A DNA stretch of 15,973 nt from Treponema sp. UBA1226. GTDB lineage: Bacteria > Spirochaetota > Spirochaetia > Treponematales > Treponemataceae. Every line of letters begins with the position of its first letter. Within the stretch, counting starts at the first letter, position 1. The stretch spans positions 12,827-28,799 of the forward strand of contig DBWY01000006.1 of NCBI GenBank assembly GCA_002309195.1, written 5' to 3'. The notes beneath the pieces were generated by a model. That model was not told the origin of the DNA. It ran no database searches and saw only the letters and a program-made list of their open reading frames with translations. The position numbers and the translations under genes were made by a program. Shown here one piece after another: positions 7,053 to 14,386 of the stretch.

Positions 7053-7874
7053 TTATTCTTCTTTTCGCAATATCGTTCTGATAGCTTCTGCCATCAGTGT
7101 TGAATCTTTACTGTCCGCCATCGATCCATCCGGGAAAACAGTATCAGATAATCTTGATGCACTCTTTCCTGCCGAAGCAAATTCGCTGTCGGTAACAGTA
7201 TCATCTTTTAACCCTGCTGCCGTACCGCCCATGTCAGGTAAAACATCCACATCACTTTCTGAAATCGAACCATTGGATAAAATAGAATTCTTTCCCAATG
7301 TTGCTTCGATATCAGGAAACTCACTCGACAAATCTCCTGACGGTGCAGGTGACTCAGGCTTTGCCTGTGCCACAGGTTTAGCTGCCGGTTCTGGTTTTGC
7401 AGCCGGTTCTTCTTTAGCAAGCGGAACCGGTTTAAATGATGGAGCAGGTTCTTCTGGAATAGAAGATATGCTTTCTTCAACCGGAGTTTCTAAAGCGACT
7501 TCAGGTTTTTCCTGTTTTTTAGTTTCGCTTCCTACATCCTCTTCGTTGAGCATCTGATTCTGGCCGGTAAGAACAAACTTAGGACTAAAATCATCTTCCT
7601 GCAGATCTTCATCATTTATCGTTATATCGACTTTATTACCGATTGGAGGAAGATTTGTCTCATGCTGAACGTCAGAAGATGCCTGTGAATAGGAACCGTC
7701 ATTTAAGAATTTTGAAAACAGAAAAGAGATTCCCACCGACAGTGCGCCAAAACATACAGCCAGAATCAATCCCCTTAAAAGTGAGATTGCAAATCCCGCA
7801 CCAGATATTAAAGCCACAAAAAAGGACAGAACAAAGGTAATTATGCATGTAAAAACTACCGGTTTAAAATTCAC
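7053..7874 (-). CDS. Membrane protein of unknown function between flhG and fliA
   Basis: Not a family I recognise. The 273 residues begin with two membrane segments (about 5-25 and 31-53) separated by a short SGAGF turn, giving an anchored hairpin. The remaining 215 or so residues are acidic and then proline/alanine/lysine-rich: around 155-175 an imperfect repeat of A-A-K-P-E units looks like a flexible spacer. A more ordered patch VDITINDEDL (82-91) and the C-terminal tail LMAEAIRTILRKEE (260-273) may be the working parts. Translation starts at GTG 7872-7874, with GGAGG 11 bases upstream and no other in-frame start nearby. It lies 78 bases after flhG, the widest gap within the motility genes, and 21 bases before the fliA start codon. 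By position it may be the counterpart of the gene between the MinD-like and DUF342 genes in Borrelia. Confidence 0.75.
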   Translation of the reverse strand: MNFKPVVFTCIITFVLSFFVALISGAGFAISLLRGLILAVCFGALSVGISFLFSKFLNDGSYSQASSDVQHETNLPPIGNKVDITINDEDLQEDDFSPKFVLTGQNQMLNEEDVGSETKKQEKPEVALETPVEESISSIPEEPAPSFKPVPLAKEEPAAKPEPAAKPVAQAKPESPAPSGDLSSEFPDIEATLGKNSILSNGSISESDVDVLPDMGGTAAGLKDDTVTDSEFASAGKSASRLSDTVFPDGSMADSKDSTLMAEAIRTILRKEE

Positions 7875-7885
7875 CTTTTTACTAT

Positions 7886-7890
7886 CCTCC
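7886..7890 (-). promoter_or_regulatory. Ribosome binding site of the 7053-7874 gene
   Basis: GGAGG on the minus strand, 11 bases before the GTG start at 7874. It is the strongest Shine-Dalgarno of this gap. It begins 7 bases after the TATAAT at 7898-7903, so a transcript from that box would start at or near this site. Confidence 0.5.
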
Positions 7891-7897
7891 CATATAC

Positions 7898-7903
7898 ATT
7901 ATA
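7898..7903 (-). promoter_or_regulatory. Candidate -10 box of an internal promoter before the fliA gene group
   Basis: A perfect TATAAT on the minus strand in the flhG-downstream gap. No clear -35 hexamer is seen; the expected position falls in a T8 tract, which could act as an upstream AT-rich element. It would drive the membrane-protein gene, fliA, fapA and the two following genes with a very short leader. Confidence 0.4.
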
Positions 7904-7912
7904 CTACATAAT

Positions 7913-7950
7913 GTTAAAAAAAACATCATAAATATTCAATTTTTTTTAAC
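7913..7950. repeat. Perfect 11-base inverted repeat with A8/T8 arms between flhG and the next gene
   Basis: GTTAAAAAAAA (7913-7923) and TTTTTTTTAAC (7940-7950) are exact reverse complements around a 16-base AT-rich loop. The arms have one G-C pair each, so an RNA hairpin would be weak and a classical terminator is unlikely. A bent A-tract DNA element or operator next to the TATAAT at 7898-7903 is an alternative reading. Confidence 0.6.
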
Positions 7951-7952
7951 AA

Positions 7953-8831
7953 TTAAGCCTTCTTAAAACCAAGGAATTTCTTAAGGAAACTTGAAACTCC
8001 TTCGTTGTTTGAAACATCAGTTTTTTCAATTCTGCCGACAATATGCTTTACACAAACTGCAGGCTTTGAAGTCGGGTTAATCACGATAAACGGCTTCTGT
8101 CTGATTACACTTGCCTGAATTACAGGATCTTCGTAAATAAATCCGATATAATTTACCTTGTAATTAAGGAACTGACCTACAATATTTATGATACGGTCAG
8201 AGATTCTTTTTCCTTCATCTGCAGAGTGAACCCTGTTTACTAAAAGCTGAATATTAATCTCACGGTCTACAATTTCTGTCGTAATAATTTTTATGATTCC
8301 GTAAGCATCAGTAATTGCAGTAGGTTCCGGTGTAGTTACAACATAAACTTCATCAGCAGCAGCAACAAACTGGAGAACGTTGTTTGCAATTCCGGCTCCA
8401 GTATCAATGATAATGATATCTGCATTTCCAAGCGAACTGAACTGGTTTGCAAAATACTCAAGTTCCTGAACACTCAAGTTTGCAATTTTTGAAAAACCGT
8501 TAGCTCCGGCTATAAATTTAATTCCGAACTCTGTATCAAGAATAATTTCCTGCATAGTTTTCTGTTTATTGATTACCTGGAGAAGATTGTATTTCGGAAC
8601 AACATTTAAAAGAACATTTACGTTGGCCATTCCAAGGTCACCGTCGATAAGTATTACTTTTTTACCGAGCTGTGCATACGCAATTGCCATATTAACTGCA
8701 ATATTCGTTTTACCTACACCCCCCTTACCGCTTGTAATCGCAATAATTCTCGTGTTGTGATTTCCTGCAGGCTTTGTTTTGGGTGTTGCACTCTGCATAA
8801 TCTGTTTTAATTCGCTTAACTGTTCTTCCAT
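7953..8831 (-). CDS. flhG: FlhG (FleN/YlxH) MinD-like ATPase, flagellar number regulator
   Basis: ParA/MinD-type ATPase that works with FlhF to set flagellar number and placement at the membrane. Of 292 residues, the first 12 (MEEQLSELKQIM) resemble the FlhG N-terminal helix with a DQAxxLR-type motif that stimulates FlhF GTPase activity. The deviant Walker A loop SGKGGVGKT is at 34-42, IDGDLGMANV at about 62-71, and the Walker B-like IIIIDTGAGI near 140. The last residues (SFLKKFLGFKKA) form an amphipathic, basic helix like the membrane-targeting sequence of MinD, so reversible membrane binding is likely. It begins 2 bases after the flhF stop, with GGAG inside the end of flhF. MinD of cell division is the close alternative, but the flhF neighbour and the N-terminal motif favour FlhG. 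Confidence 0.94.
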   Translation of the reverse strand: MEEQLSELKQIMQSATPKTKPAGNHNTRIIAITSGKGGVGKTNIAVNMAIAYAQLGKKVILIDGDLGMANVNVLLNVVPKYNLLQVINKQKTMQEIILDTEFGIKFIAGANGFSKIANLSVQELEYFANQFSSLGNADIIIIDTGAGIANNVLQFVAAADEVYVVTTPEPTAITDAYGIIKIITTEIVDREINIQLLVNRVHSADEGKRISDRIINIVGQFLNYKVNYIGFIYEDPVIQASVIRQKPFIVINPTSKPAVCVKHIVGRIEKTDVSNNEGVSSFLKKFLGFKKA

Positions 8832-8833
8832 TT

Positions 8834-10045
8834 TTATTCTCCAAATTTATCTTCGATATGAGTTCTATCAATTTTAAAACCAGACAGTCTGATTAAAAAT
8901 CCAATAATATCAGCTCGGCTTATATCTTTTGCCGCAGCCTGACCGTATGTAATGTATGAAATAGATTTCTGCTTTTCTGCAAGTACACTTATTATATTTC
9001 CATACTGGCTCGTTTCATCACACTTTGTAATGATGACAGAACCAAATCCAAACGGTTCATAATTCTGAATTATGTTTCTTAAATCTTTTGCTTTTGTTGA
9101 TGCGGCAATCGCAAGATAAACATCAGGACGAAGACCATCAACACTCAAATGCTTTTTTAATTTACCGATATTTTCTGAATCATTAGGACTGTAACCACTT
9201 GTATCAATCATGATAAGGTTTGTAGTGTCCTTGCAGTCTCTATAAATTGTTTTTATGTGTTCTGCTTTTTCTGCCTTGTCAACCTGAACCTGGAGTGCTT
9301 CTCCAAAATGACGAAGCTGCTCTTCTGCCGCAACACGAGTAATGTCTGCAGAAATAAGTCTTATTACCGGACGTTCAAGGCCTTCTTTGTCTGCACAGAT
9401 AATCTGCTGGGCTGCAATTTTTGCAATCGTCGTTGTTTTACCTACACCTGTCGGACCAACGATTATTACAACGTGAGGCTGGCGATGAGCTTTCTTTTTT
9501 TCGATTTCGATTGATTCGCCTATCCAGTCAACAACCTGTTTTTCTACCCTGTCAAAATCTTCAAGTTCTTCGAGAGAAAATTCTGAACGTAATCTGTCAC
9601 AGATATCCTTTATATATTCTTTTGTAAATTCATTTTCCTCAAGCATTTCAGAAATTCTGACAATATTTTTATGAAGCTGTTCAGAATTTGATTTTATGTC
9701 GTCAAATTTATTTTCAAGCAATGAAGAAAGCTGATCAAGTTTTTTATCAAGAGCCGCAATCTGTTTTGTCGTATTAACAGAAGGATTAAGGGTCTTTAAA
9801 AGTTCATCTTTATTTTTTTCAAAAGTACCTGCTGAATCTGTATAAGACGGAGCTTTATTTCTTATTATGTATTTTACTTTTACATACTCTTTCGGGAACA
9901 GGCCTAAAAAACCACCTTTTAAATCTGTCTTTATATCAGTTATCTGATAACTGTTGCCAAATTTCTCAAAAAGAATTGCACGGCATTCGTCGAGAGATTT
10001 AGCTGTAACATAATCTGCAGGTATGTTTTCAAGATCGTTATACAT
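8834..10045 (-). CDS. flhF: FlhF, SRP-type GTPase for flagellar placement
   Basis: SRP/SRalpha/FlhF-family GTPase that recruits early flagellar components to the correct site; in spirochaetes flagella insert near the cell ends. The 403 residues divide into an N-terminal B domain (1-60), which contains GGFLGLF (44-50), a low-complexity coiled-coil linker (about 75-135), an N domain (about 140-185) and the G domain. GTPase motifs are GPTGVGKTTT (197-206), DITRVAAEEQL (234-244, the counterpart of the usual DTYRIAAVEQL), DTSG (281-284, usually DTAG) and TKCDET (340-345, usually TKLDET). All catalytic positions I can place are present. The gap to flhA is 3 bases, with GGAGTG overlapping the flhA stop. 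Confidence 0.95.
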   Translation of the reverse strand: MYNDLENIPADYVTAKSLDECRAILFEKFGNSYQITDIKTDLKGGFLGLFPKEYVKVKYIIRNKAPSYTDSAGTFEKNKDELLKTLNPSVNTTKQIAALDKKLDQLSSLLENKFDDIKSNSEQLHKNIVRISEMLEENEFTKEYIKDICDRLRSEFSLEELEDFDRVEKQVVDWIGESIEIEKKKAHRQPHVVIIVGPTGVGKTTTIAKIAAQQIICADKEGLERPVIRLISADITRVAAEEQLRHFGEALQVQVDKAEKAEHIKTIYRDCKDTTNLIMIDTSGYSPNDSENIGKLKKHLSVDGLRPDVYLAIAASTKAKDLRNIIQNYEPFGFGSVIITKCDETSQYGNIISVLAEKQKSISYITYGQAAAKDISRADIIGFLIRLSGFKIDRTHIEDKFGE

Positions 10046-10048
10046 TAT

Positions 10049-12169
10049 CTACACTCCATCATTCACTTCTATCTGTCCGAGAACTTCAAACGAAACAGAA
10101 CTTCCGGCTGCAAGGACTTCATCAATTGAAATTACAACAAGGCCCGGCATTTCGCGTTCTGTAGAACTCTTTACAAGAAGGCGAACTTCTGCAGGACATA
10201 CAATTATCGGCTGGTAATTTTCCTGCTGCATTGCAGCAAACGCACCGCTTACCGTAGAAATCCATTTTCTTCCGTCAACAGGATCAAGAGCAACAAAAGG
10301 CTTTGAACCGTCATTAGGAATTACTTCATGTTCAACAAGACGCTCAGCCCATTCCTGCGAAAGATTCATCGCGCGAAGAACCCTGTCACTGTCGGCATAC
10401 TGCAGACAAATCTGGAGACCAAGTGCCTTACGGACTTTTTCTGTCAAAAGCCATGTATTCATCTGCGGGCCATAATCAGAAAGCGTTTCAAGGATAAGTT
10501 CAATATTACGGATAGAAACCTGTTCACGCAAAAGATTCTGAAGAACCTTTTCGATCTGACCAAGCGTAAACTTTGCAGTATCCATAACAGCTTCGACAAC
10601 ATCCTTGTTCTTTTCGCGGATTGTATTTATTATCTGGCTTACTTCCTTTATGCTCAGGATTTCTGCGGCATGATTTCTTAAAATTTCTGTAAGGTGAGTT
10701 GCAACGATTGTCGGTGGATCTACAACAGCATAACCTGCTCTCTCTGCTTCCTGTCGTCTTTCTTCAGGAACCCATATTGCCGGCATTCCGAACGCAGGAT
10801 CTTTTGTTGCTTCTCCTGTAATTTCTTCTGTTACTCCACCTGTGTTCATACACATATAATATCCGAGTTTAAGTTTACTGCGTCCGGCTTCGATACCCTT
10901 GATTTTAAAACAGTATTCACTCGGTTCAAGAGTCATGTTATCTATAATTCTTATTCGCGGAACAACAAGTCCTAAATCAGTTGCAGACTCGCGTCTTATC
11001 CTTGTAATTCTTTCAAGAAGTTCTGCTCCTTTTTCCTCGTCTACAAGCGGAATAAGTGCAAAACCAAGTTCGAGTGAAAGTGGATCAAGAGGAACTACAG
11101 GGCTGATATCATCAGGATTTCCTCCGGTCTGCTTGCCGGCTTTTGCTTTCTGTTCTTCTTCAAGTTTTTTTGCAAACGAAGCAGCTTCTGATCTTGTCAT
11201 AGTAATTCCGACATAAACAGAAATTCCGCCGAGAGGAAGTAGAACATACCACGGCATACCAGGCATAAAACCAAGCAGTGCCATCGCAGCACCACCGATG
11301 ATATAAACCTTTCCGGAAATCGAAAAATTATTTTTAAGCTGAGTAGAAAGAAGTTCATCAGAGTTACTTCCAGAAACAATCAAACCTGTTGAATATGAAA
11401 GTAATAATGAAGGAAGCTGACTCAAAAGTCCGTCACCGATTGTAAGACGACAATATTGTTCAATTGCATTTGAAAAAGGTTCGTGTCTTAAAACCATTCC
11501 GGTTATTAAACCTGCAACAAGATTTATTACAGTAATGAAAATTCCTGCAGTTACGTTTCCGCTTACAAACTTAGAAGATCCATCCATTGCCGAGTAGAAA
11601 TCACTTTCACGTCTGATCTCTGCTCTTTTTTCCTGCGCCTGTTCTTCTGTAATCGCTCCAGAATTTAATTCTGCATCAACGGCAAAGTTTTTCTGCGCCA
11701 TCGAATCCAATGCAAAGCGTGCAGCAACTTCTGAAATACGTGTTGCACCTTTTGTAATTACAAGAACCTGAATTACAATAAGAATGATAAAGATTACCAT
11801 TCCGACAACAAGACCGGATACATCACCGGCTTTCCCACCGACAACGAAAGTACCGAACGCCCTTACCATCTTTCCGTCAAAGGCAGCACCCTTCGTTAAA
11901 ATAAGCCTTGTTGAAGAAACATTTATACCAAGTCCGAAAAGCGTCGTCATAAGAATTACACGCGGGAACGATGTAAAATTACTTGACTTCGGAGTATATA
12001 GAACAATTAAAAGGATTACTACAGACAGCGCAAGATTGACTGCCATAAAAAGATCGAGAAGAGCTGGATGAATAGGAATCATGAGCATGAGGACAATAAG
12101 TATTGCAGCAACTGCAATAACATTGCTCTCAATTATTTCCAAAAAACTCTGTCGCTTCTCGTTTGCCAT
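10049..12169 (-). CDS. flhA: FlhA, flagellar export gate protein
   Basis: Large integral membrane component of the flagellar type III export gate; its cytoplasmic C-terminal domain forms the nonameric ring that docks chaperone-substrate complexes. With 706 residues it has the usual length. About eight membrane segments occupy residues 15-325, with the large cytoplasmic loop between about 140 and 205. A linker (330-360) leads to the cytoplasmic domain (362-706). The family signature region is RISEVAARFALD (144-155), but the next four residues are AQKN (158-161) where the classical signature has PGKQ. The conserved aspartate in AMDGSSKF (D196) matches the residue tied to proton coupling in other FlhA proteins. 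I choose ATG 12169, preceded by GGGTGGGG at 4 bases, over an in-frame TTG six codons upstream. Confidence 0.97.
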   Translation of the reverse strand: MANEKRQSFLEIIESNVIAVAAILIVLMLMIPIHPALLDLFMAVNLALSVVILLIVLYTPKSSNFTSFPRVILMTTLFGLGINVSSTRLILTKGAAFDGKMVRAFGTFVVGGKAGDVSGLVVGMVIFIILIVIQVLVITKGATRISEVAARFALDSMAQKNFAVDAELNSGAITEEQAQEKRAEIRRESDFYSAMDGSSKFVSGNVTAGIFITVINLVAGLITGMVLRHEPFSNAIEQYCRLTIGDGLLSQLPSLLLSYSTGLIVSGSNSDELLSTQLKNNFSISGKVYIIGGAAMALLGFMPGMPWYVLLPLGGISVYVGITMTRSEAASFAKKLEEEQKAKAGKQTGGNPDDISPVVPLDPLSLELGFALIPLVDEEKGAELLERITRIRRESATDLGLVVPRIRIIDNMTLEPSEYCFKIKGIEAGRSKLKLGYYMCMNTGGVTEEITGEATKDPAFGMPAIWVPEERRQEAERAGYAVVDPPTIVATHLTEILRNHAAEILSIKEVSQIINTIREKNKDVVEAVMDTAKFTLGQIEKVLQNLLREQVSIRNIELILETLSDYGPQMNTWLLTEKVRKALGLQICLQYADSDRVLRAMNLSQEWAERLVEHEVIPNDGSKPFVALDPVDGRKWISTVSGAFAAMQQENYQPIIVCPAEVRLLVKSSTEREMPGLVVISIDEVLAAGSSVSFEVLGQIEVNDGV

Positions 12170-12173
12170 AAGT

Positions 12174-12181
12174 CCCCACCC
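12174..12181 (-). promoter_or_regulatory. Ribosome binding site fixing the flhA start
   Basis: GGGTGGGG on the minus strand ends 4 bases before ATG 12169. An in-frame TTG at 12187 would place this site inside the coding region and has no comparable site of its own. Confidence 0.6.
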
Positions 12182-12197
12182 GTGCAAAACTCAAACA

Positions 12198-13292
12198 TCA
12201 ACGTTTGTTAAATTTTTTCAGCTGTGCATAAATAACTGAAATTGCTTTAAAATATGACTCTGGTATTATATCACCAATTTTCGTTTCTGCATAGAGTCCA
12301 CGCGCCAGAGGCCGGTTTTCTACAATCGGTATATCATTTTCTCTGGCAATCCTTTTTATAGTCTGAGCAAGCTGGTCTTCGCCCTTTGCGTTAACCTGCG
12401 GTGCTCCGTTCGGAATCGTCGTATCATATTTGAGGGCAACGGCAAAGTGGGTCGGGTTTGTAATTACGACATCACTTTCTGCAACGGCCCTCGGGATATT
12501 GCGCCTGAGCATTTCGCGTTTTGCCTGTTCAAGCTTGGATTTAACTTCAGGATCTCCTTCCATTTCCTTGTATTCCTGCTTAACTTCTTCTTTCGTCATT
12601 TTCATCTGTTCCATAAACTCATGACGCTGAACATAATAATCAGGAATTGAAATCACAAGAAAGAACAGAGCAGCAAAAACAAGAAGCTTTGCGCCCATCG
12701 AAGCAATGATTCCGATTGAACCTAAGACATTTCCCCGTTCCTGAATAAACGAAAGAAGTGTCGGAAGGTCTCCCCTTATCATATTAAAACCTACAAAAGA
12801 AATTATAAAAACTTTGCCAACAGATTTTGCAACATTAAAAAGACCGGTTCTTGAAAACATAGTCTTCTTTAAATAATTTCCGATATGCGGAATGACATTA
12901 GAAAATCTTGGTGTTATCGGTTTTAAACTGAATATAAATCCACGGTTCTGGATAAGGTTTCCGATAACAGCTCCTGTTGCACCGATTACTGCAATAGGCA
13001 AAACCATTTTAAGAAAATAATTAAAGAAAACTACAGCATTTGCTGGATTTAAAAATGATTCAGTTCCGCAGCGCGAAAAAAAGAAAATATAAATTTCTAT
13101 GAACTGTCTGAAAAGCCATTTTGCCATTATAAGAAGCGTGATAACAGAAAGTAAAAGTGCAATTGCACTGTTTAATTCCTGACTTTTTGCAACACGGCCT
13201 TCTCGTCTTGCACGGTCAAGTTTAATCTGGCTAGGTTCTTCTGTTCTGCCTTCATCTTCGGCGGCAAACCACTGCAAGTCTATCTGACTCAT
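12198..13292 (-). CDS. flhB: FlhB, export gate and substrate-specificity switch
   Basis: Membrane protein of the export gate whose cytoplasmic domain undergoes self-cleavage to switch export from rod/hook to filament substrates. The 364 residues begin with a typical TEEPSQIKLDRARREGRVAKSQEL segment (18-40, split here by family convention). Four membrane segments follow, near 42-60, 85-112, 158-180 and 193-218. The cytoplasmic domain (about 220-364) contains the autocleavage motif NPTH (279-282) within VVITNPTHFAVALKY and the later PIVENRPLARGLY. The autocleavage residues are intact, so switching should work as in other species. The start ATG overlaps the fliR stop (ATGA at 13289-13292) and GGAGG lies about 9 bases upstream. 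A 28-base gap precedes flhA. Confidence 0.97.
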   Translation of the reverse strand: MSQIDLQWFAAEDEGRTEEPSQIKLDRARREGRVAKSQELNSAIALLLSVITLLIMAKWLFRQFIEIYIFFFSRCGTESFLNPANAVVFFNYFLKMVLPIAVIGATGAVIGNLIQNRGFIFSLKPITPRFSNVIPHIGNYLKKTMFSRTGLFNVAKSVGKVFIISFVGFNMIRGDLPTLLSFIQERGNVLGSIGIIASMGAKLLVFAALFFLVISIPDYYVQRHEFMEQMKMTKEEVKQEYKEMEGDPEVKSKLEQAKREMLRRNIPRAVAESDVVITNPTHFAVALKYDTTIPNGAPQVNAKGEDQLAQTIKRIARENDIPIVENRPLARGLYAETKIGDIIPESYFKAISVIYAQLKKFNKR

Positions 13293-14095
13293 ATCTGTTT
13301 ACCTCCGACCGAAAGAAATATTTTTTCTATCTGAACGAATCCCGCATAGAACGAGCGTGCAAAAAAATCACAGATGTATGGAAGCGAAACTGTAAGGATG
13401 AAAAATGAAAACAGCATCATAATCGGGAAGCCTTCTGACAAAAGATTCATCTGAGGAGCTGCCTTAGAAAGGATTCCCATGCAGATAGAAACAAGAAGAA
13501 GACTTCCCATTACAGGAAGCGCGATGACAAGCGCGTTGCTGAATAATTTCGTGAGCCCTAAAATCAGAATCTTTACAAGAGGTTCATGTCCTTCGATAAG
13601 CGAATAAGCAGAAAGCGATGCAAAGCTTTCTTTTAATCCGTTAAAGAAAAGAATCTGAAAAGCACCTGTCTTAAAAAAGACAAGCATTGCAATTAAGTTT
13701 AAATACTGACCCATCAACGGATTTTCAATCTGAGAAAGCGAGTCATAAACTTCTGACGCAGAAAATCCCATCTGAAAAGCAAAGAACTGTCCTGCCGTAC
13801 TGAACGCAGAAAAGATAATCGTTATATAAAAACCGATTATTATACCGATAAGCCCTTCACCGATAAGGACAAGTATATAATACATCGTAAAAAGATTTTC
13901 AAAACCAAGAAACTGTTTGTAAGCAGAATAATCGACTGTTCCAAGAAGAAAATAAGCCATATATCCTGCAAGAGCAACGCGCACGATTGTAGAAACAGAT
14001 CTCATCGAAAAAAGCGGAATCGTCATTAAAAACGCAAAGCATCTTACTGCTATAATGAGAAAAATTGATGCATTTGATGCTATCGTTTCCAACAT
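13289..14095 (-). CDS. fliR: FliR, export gate core protein
   Basis: Polytopic inner-membrane protein that forms, with FliP and FliQ, the helical export-gate core. The 268 residues are almost wholly hydrophobic with about six membrane segments. The N-terminal RCFAFLMTIPLFSMRSVSTI matches the conserved FliR start (the R-x-x-x-F/M-x-x-x-P-x-F pattern), and GEGLIGIIIGF (about 79-89) is the conserved GE-x(2)-G motif. The length is normal (about 255-265). It follows fliQ after 9 bases and overlaps flhB by 4, the usual fliP-Q-R-flhB order. EscT/SctT of a virulence system is ruled out by the surrounding flagellar genes. Confidence 0.95.
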   Translation of the reverse strand: MLETIASNASIFLIIAVRCFAFLMTIPLFSMRSVSTIVRVALAGYMAYFLLGTVDYSAYKQFLGFENLFTMYYILVLIGEGLIGIIIGFYITIIFSAFSTAGQFFAFQMGFSASEVYDSLSQIENPLMGQYLNLIAMLVFFKTGAFQILFFNGLKESFASLSAYSLIEGHEPLVKILILGLTKLFSNALVIALPVMGSLLLVSICMGILSKAAPQMNLLSEGFPIMMLFSFFILTVSLPYICDFFARSFYAGFVQIEKIFLSVGGKQI

Positions 14096-14104
14096 TAATC
14101 TATC

Positions 14105-14374
14105 CTATATCGATATTGCCGGAATTGACTCAAAAAGCATGCGTGTATAGTTAGACAGATGAGTAAACATCCAGCCGCCAAGCAGTGCAAGCATAAGAAG
14201 TATCGCAAGAAGTTTCGGAAGAAAAGTTAAAGTCTGTTCCTGAATCGAGGTCGTTGCCTGAAAAATCGCAACAATAAGACCGACTATCAGAGCAACACCA
14301 AGAATCGGAGCAATGAGAATAAGAACTTCCATGATACCGTTTCGCATAAGCGAAATTACTTCACCAAGTGACAT
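14105..14374 (-). CDS. fliQ: FliQ, export gate core protein
   Basis: Small export-gate protein, 89 residues, with two membrane helices (about 15-38 and 50-73) joined by the conserved loop QATTSIQEQTLTFLPK. That loop is almost identical to the family pattern of other FliQ/SctQ-S proteins. It is normally present in four copies around the FliP-FliR core. A GAGG overlapping the fliP stop codon provides the ribosome site, 12 bases lie between fliP stop and this ATG, and fliR follows 9 bases downstream. Confidence 0.96.
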   Translation of the reverse strand: MSLGEVISLMRNGIMEVLILIAPILGVALIVGLIVAIFQATTSIQEQTLTFLPKLLAILLMLALLGGWMFTHLSNYTRMLFESIPAISI

Positions 14375-14386
14375 AACCTACACGCC

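Noticed and set aside
806..7840. Open frames of 60-200 codons on the plus strand, such as the one at 6946-7557 opposite the 273-residue membrane-protein gene
   Set aside because: They lie antisense to well-supported genes and lack ribosome sites and family resemblance. The serine/alanine-rich composition mirrors the complementary low-complexity coding strand.
7913..7950. Intrinsic terminator after flhG
   Set aside because: The inverted repeat has an almost pure A-U stem with a 16-base loop and no GC-rich part or separate U tract, so it would not be stable enough.
7953..8831. Cell-division MinD rather than FlhG
   Set aside because: It is coupled to flhF, has a FlhG-like N-terminal helix before the Walker motif, and has no minC or minE neighbour.
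10204..10211. Exact sigma-28 -10 motif GCCGATAA on the minus strand near the 3' end of flhA
   Set aside because: No TAAA lies at the right distance upstream, and the bases simply encode part of a conserved FlhA segment (QPIIV), so a chance match is more likely.
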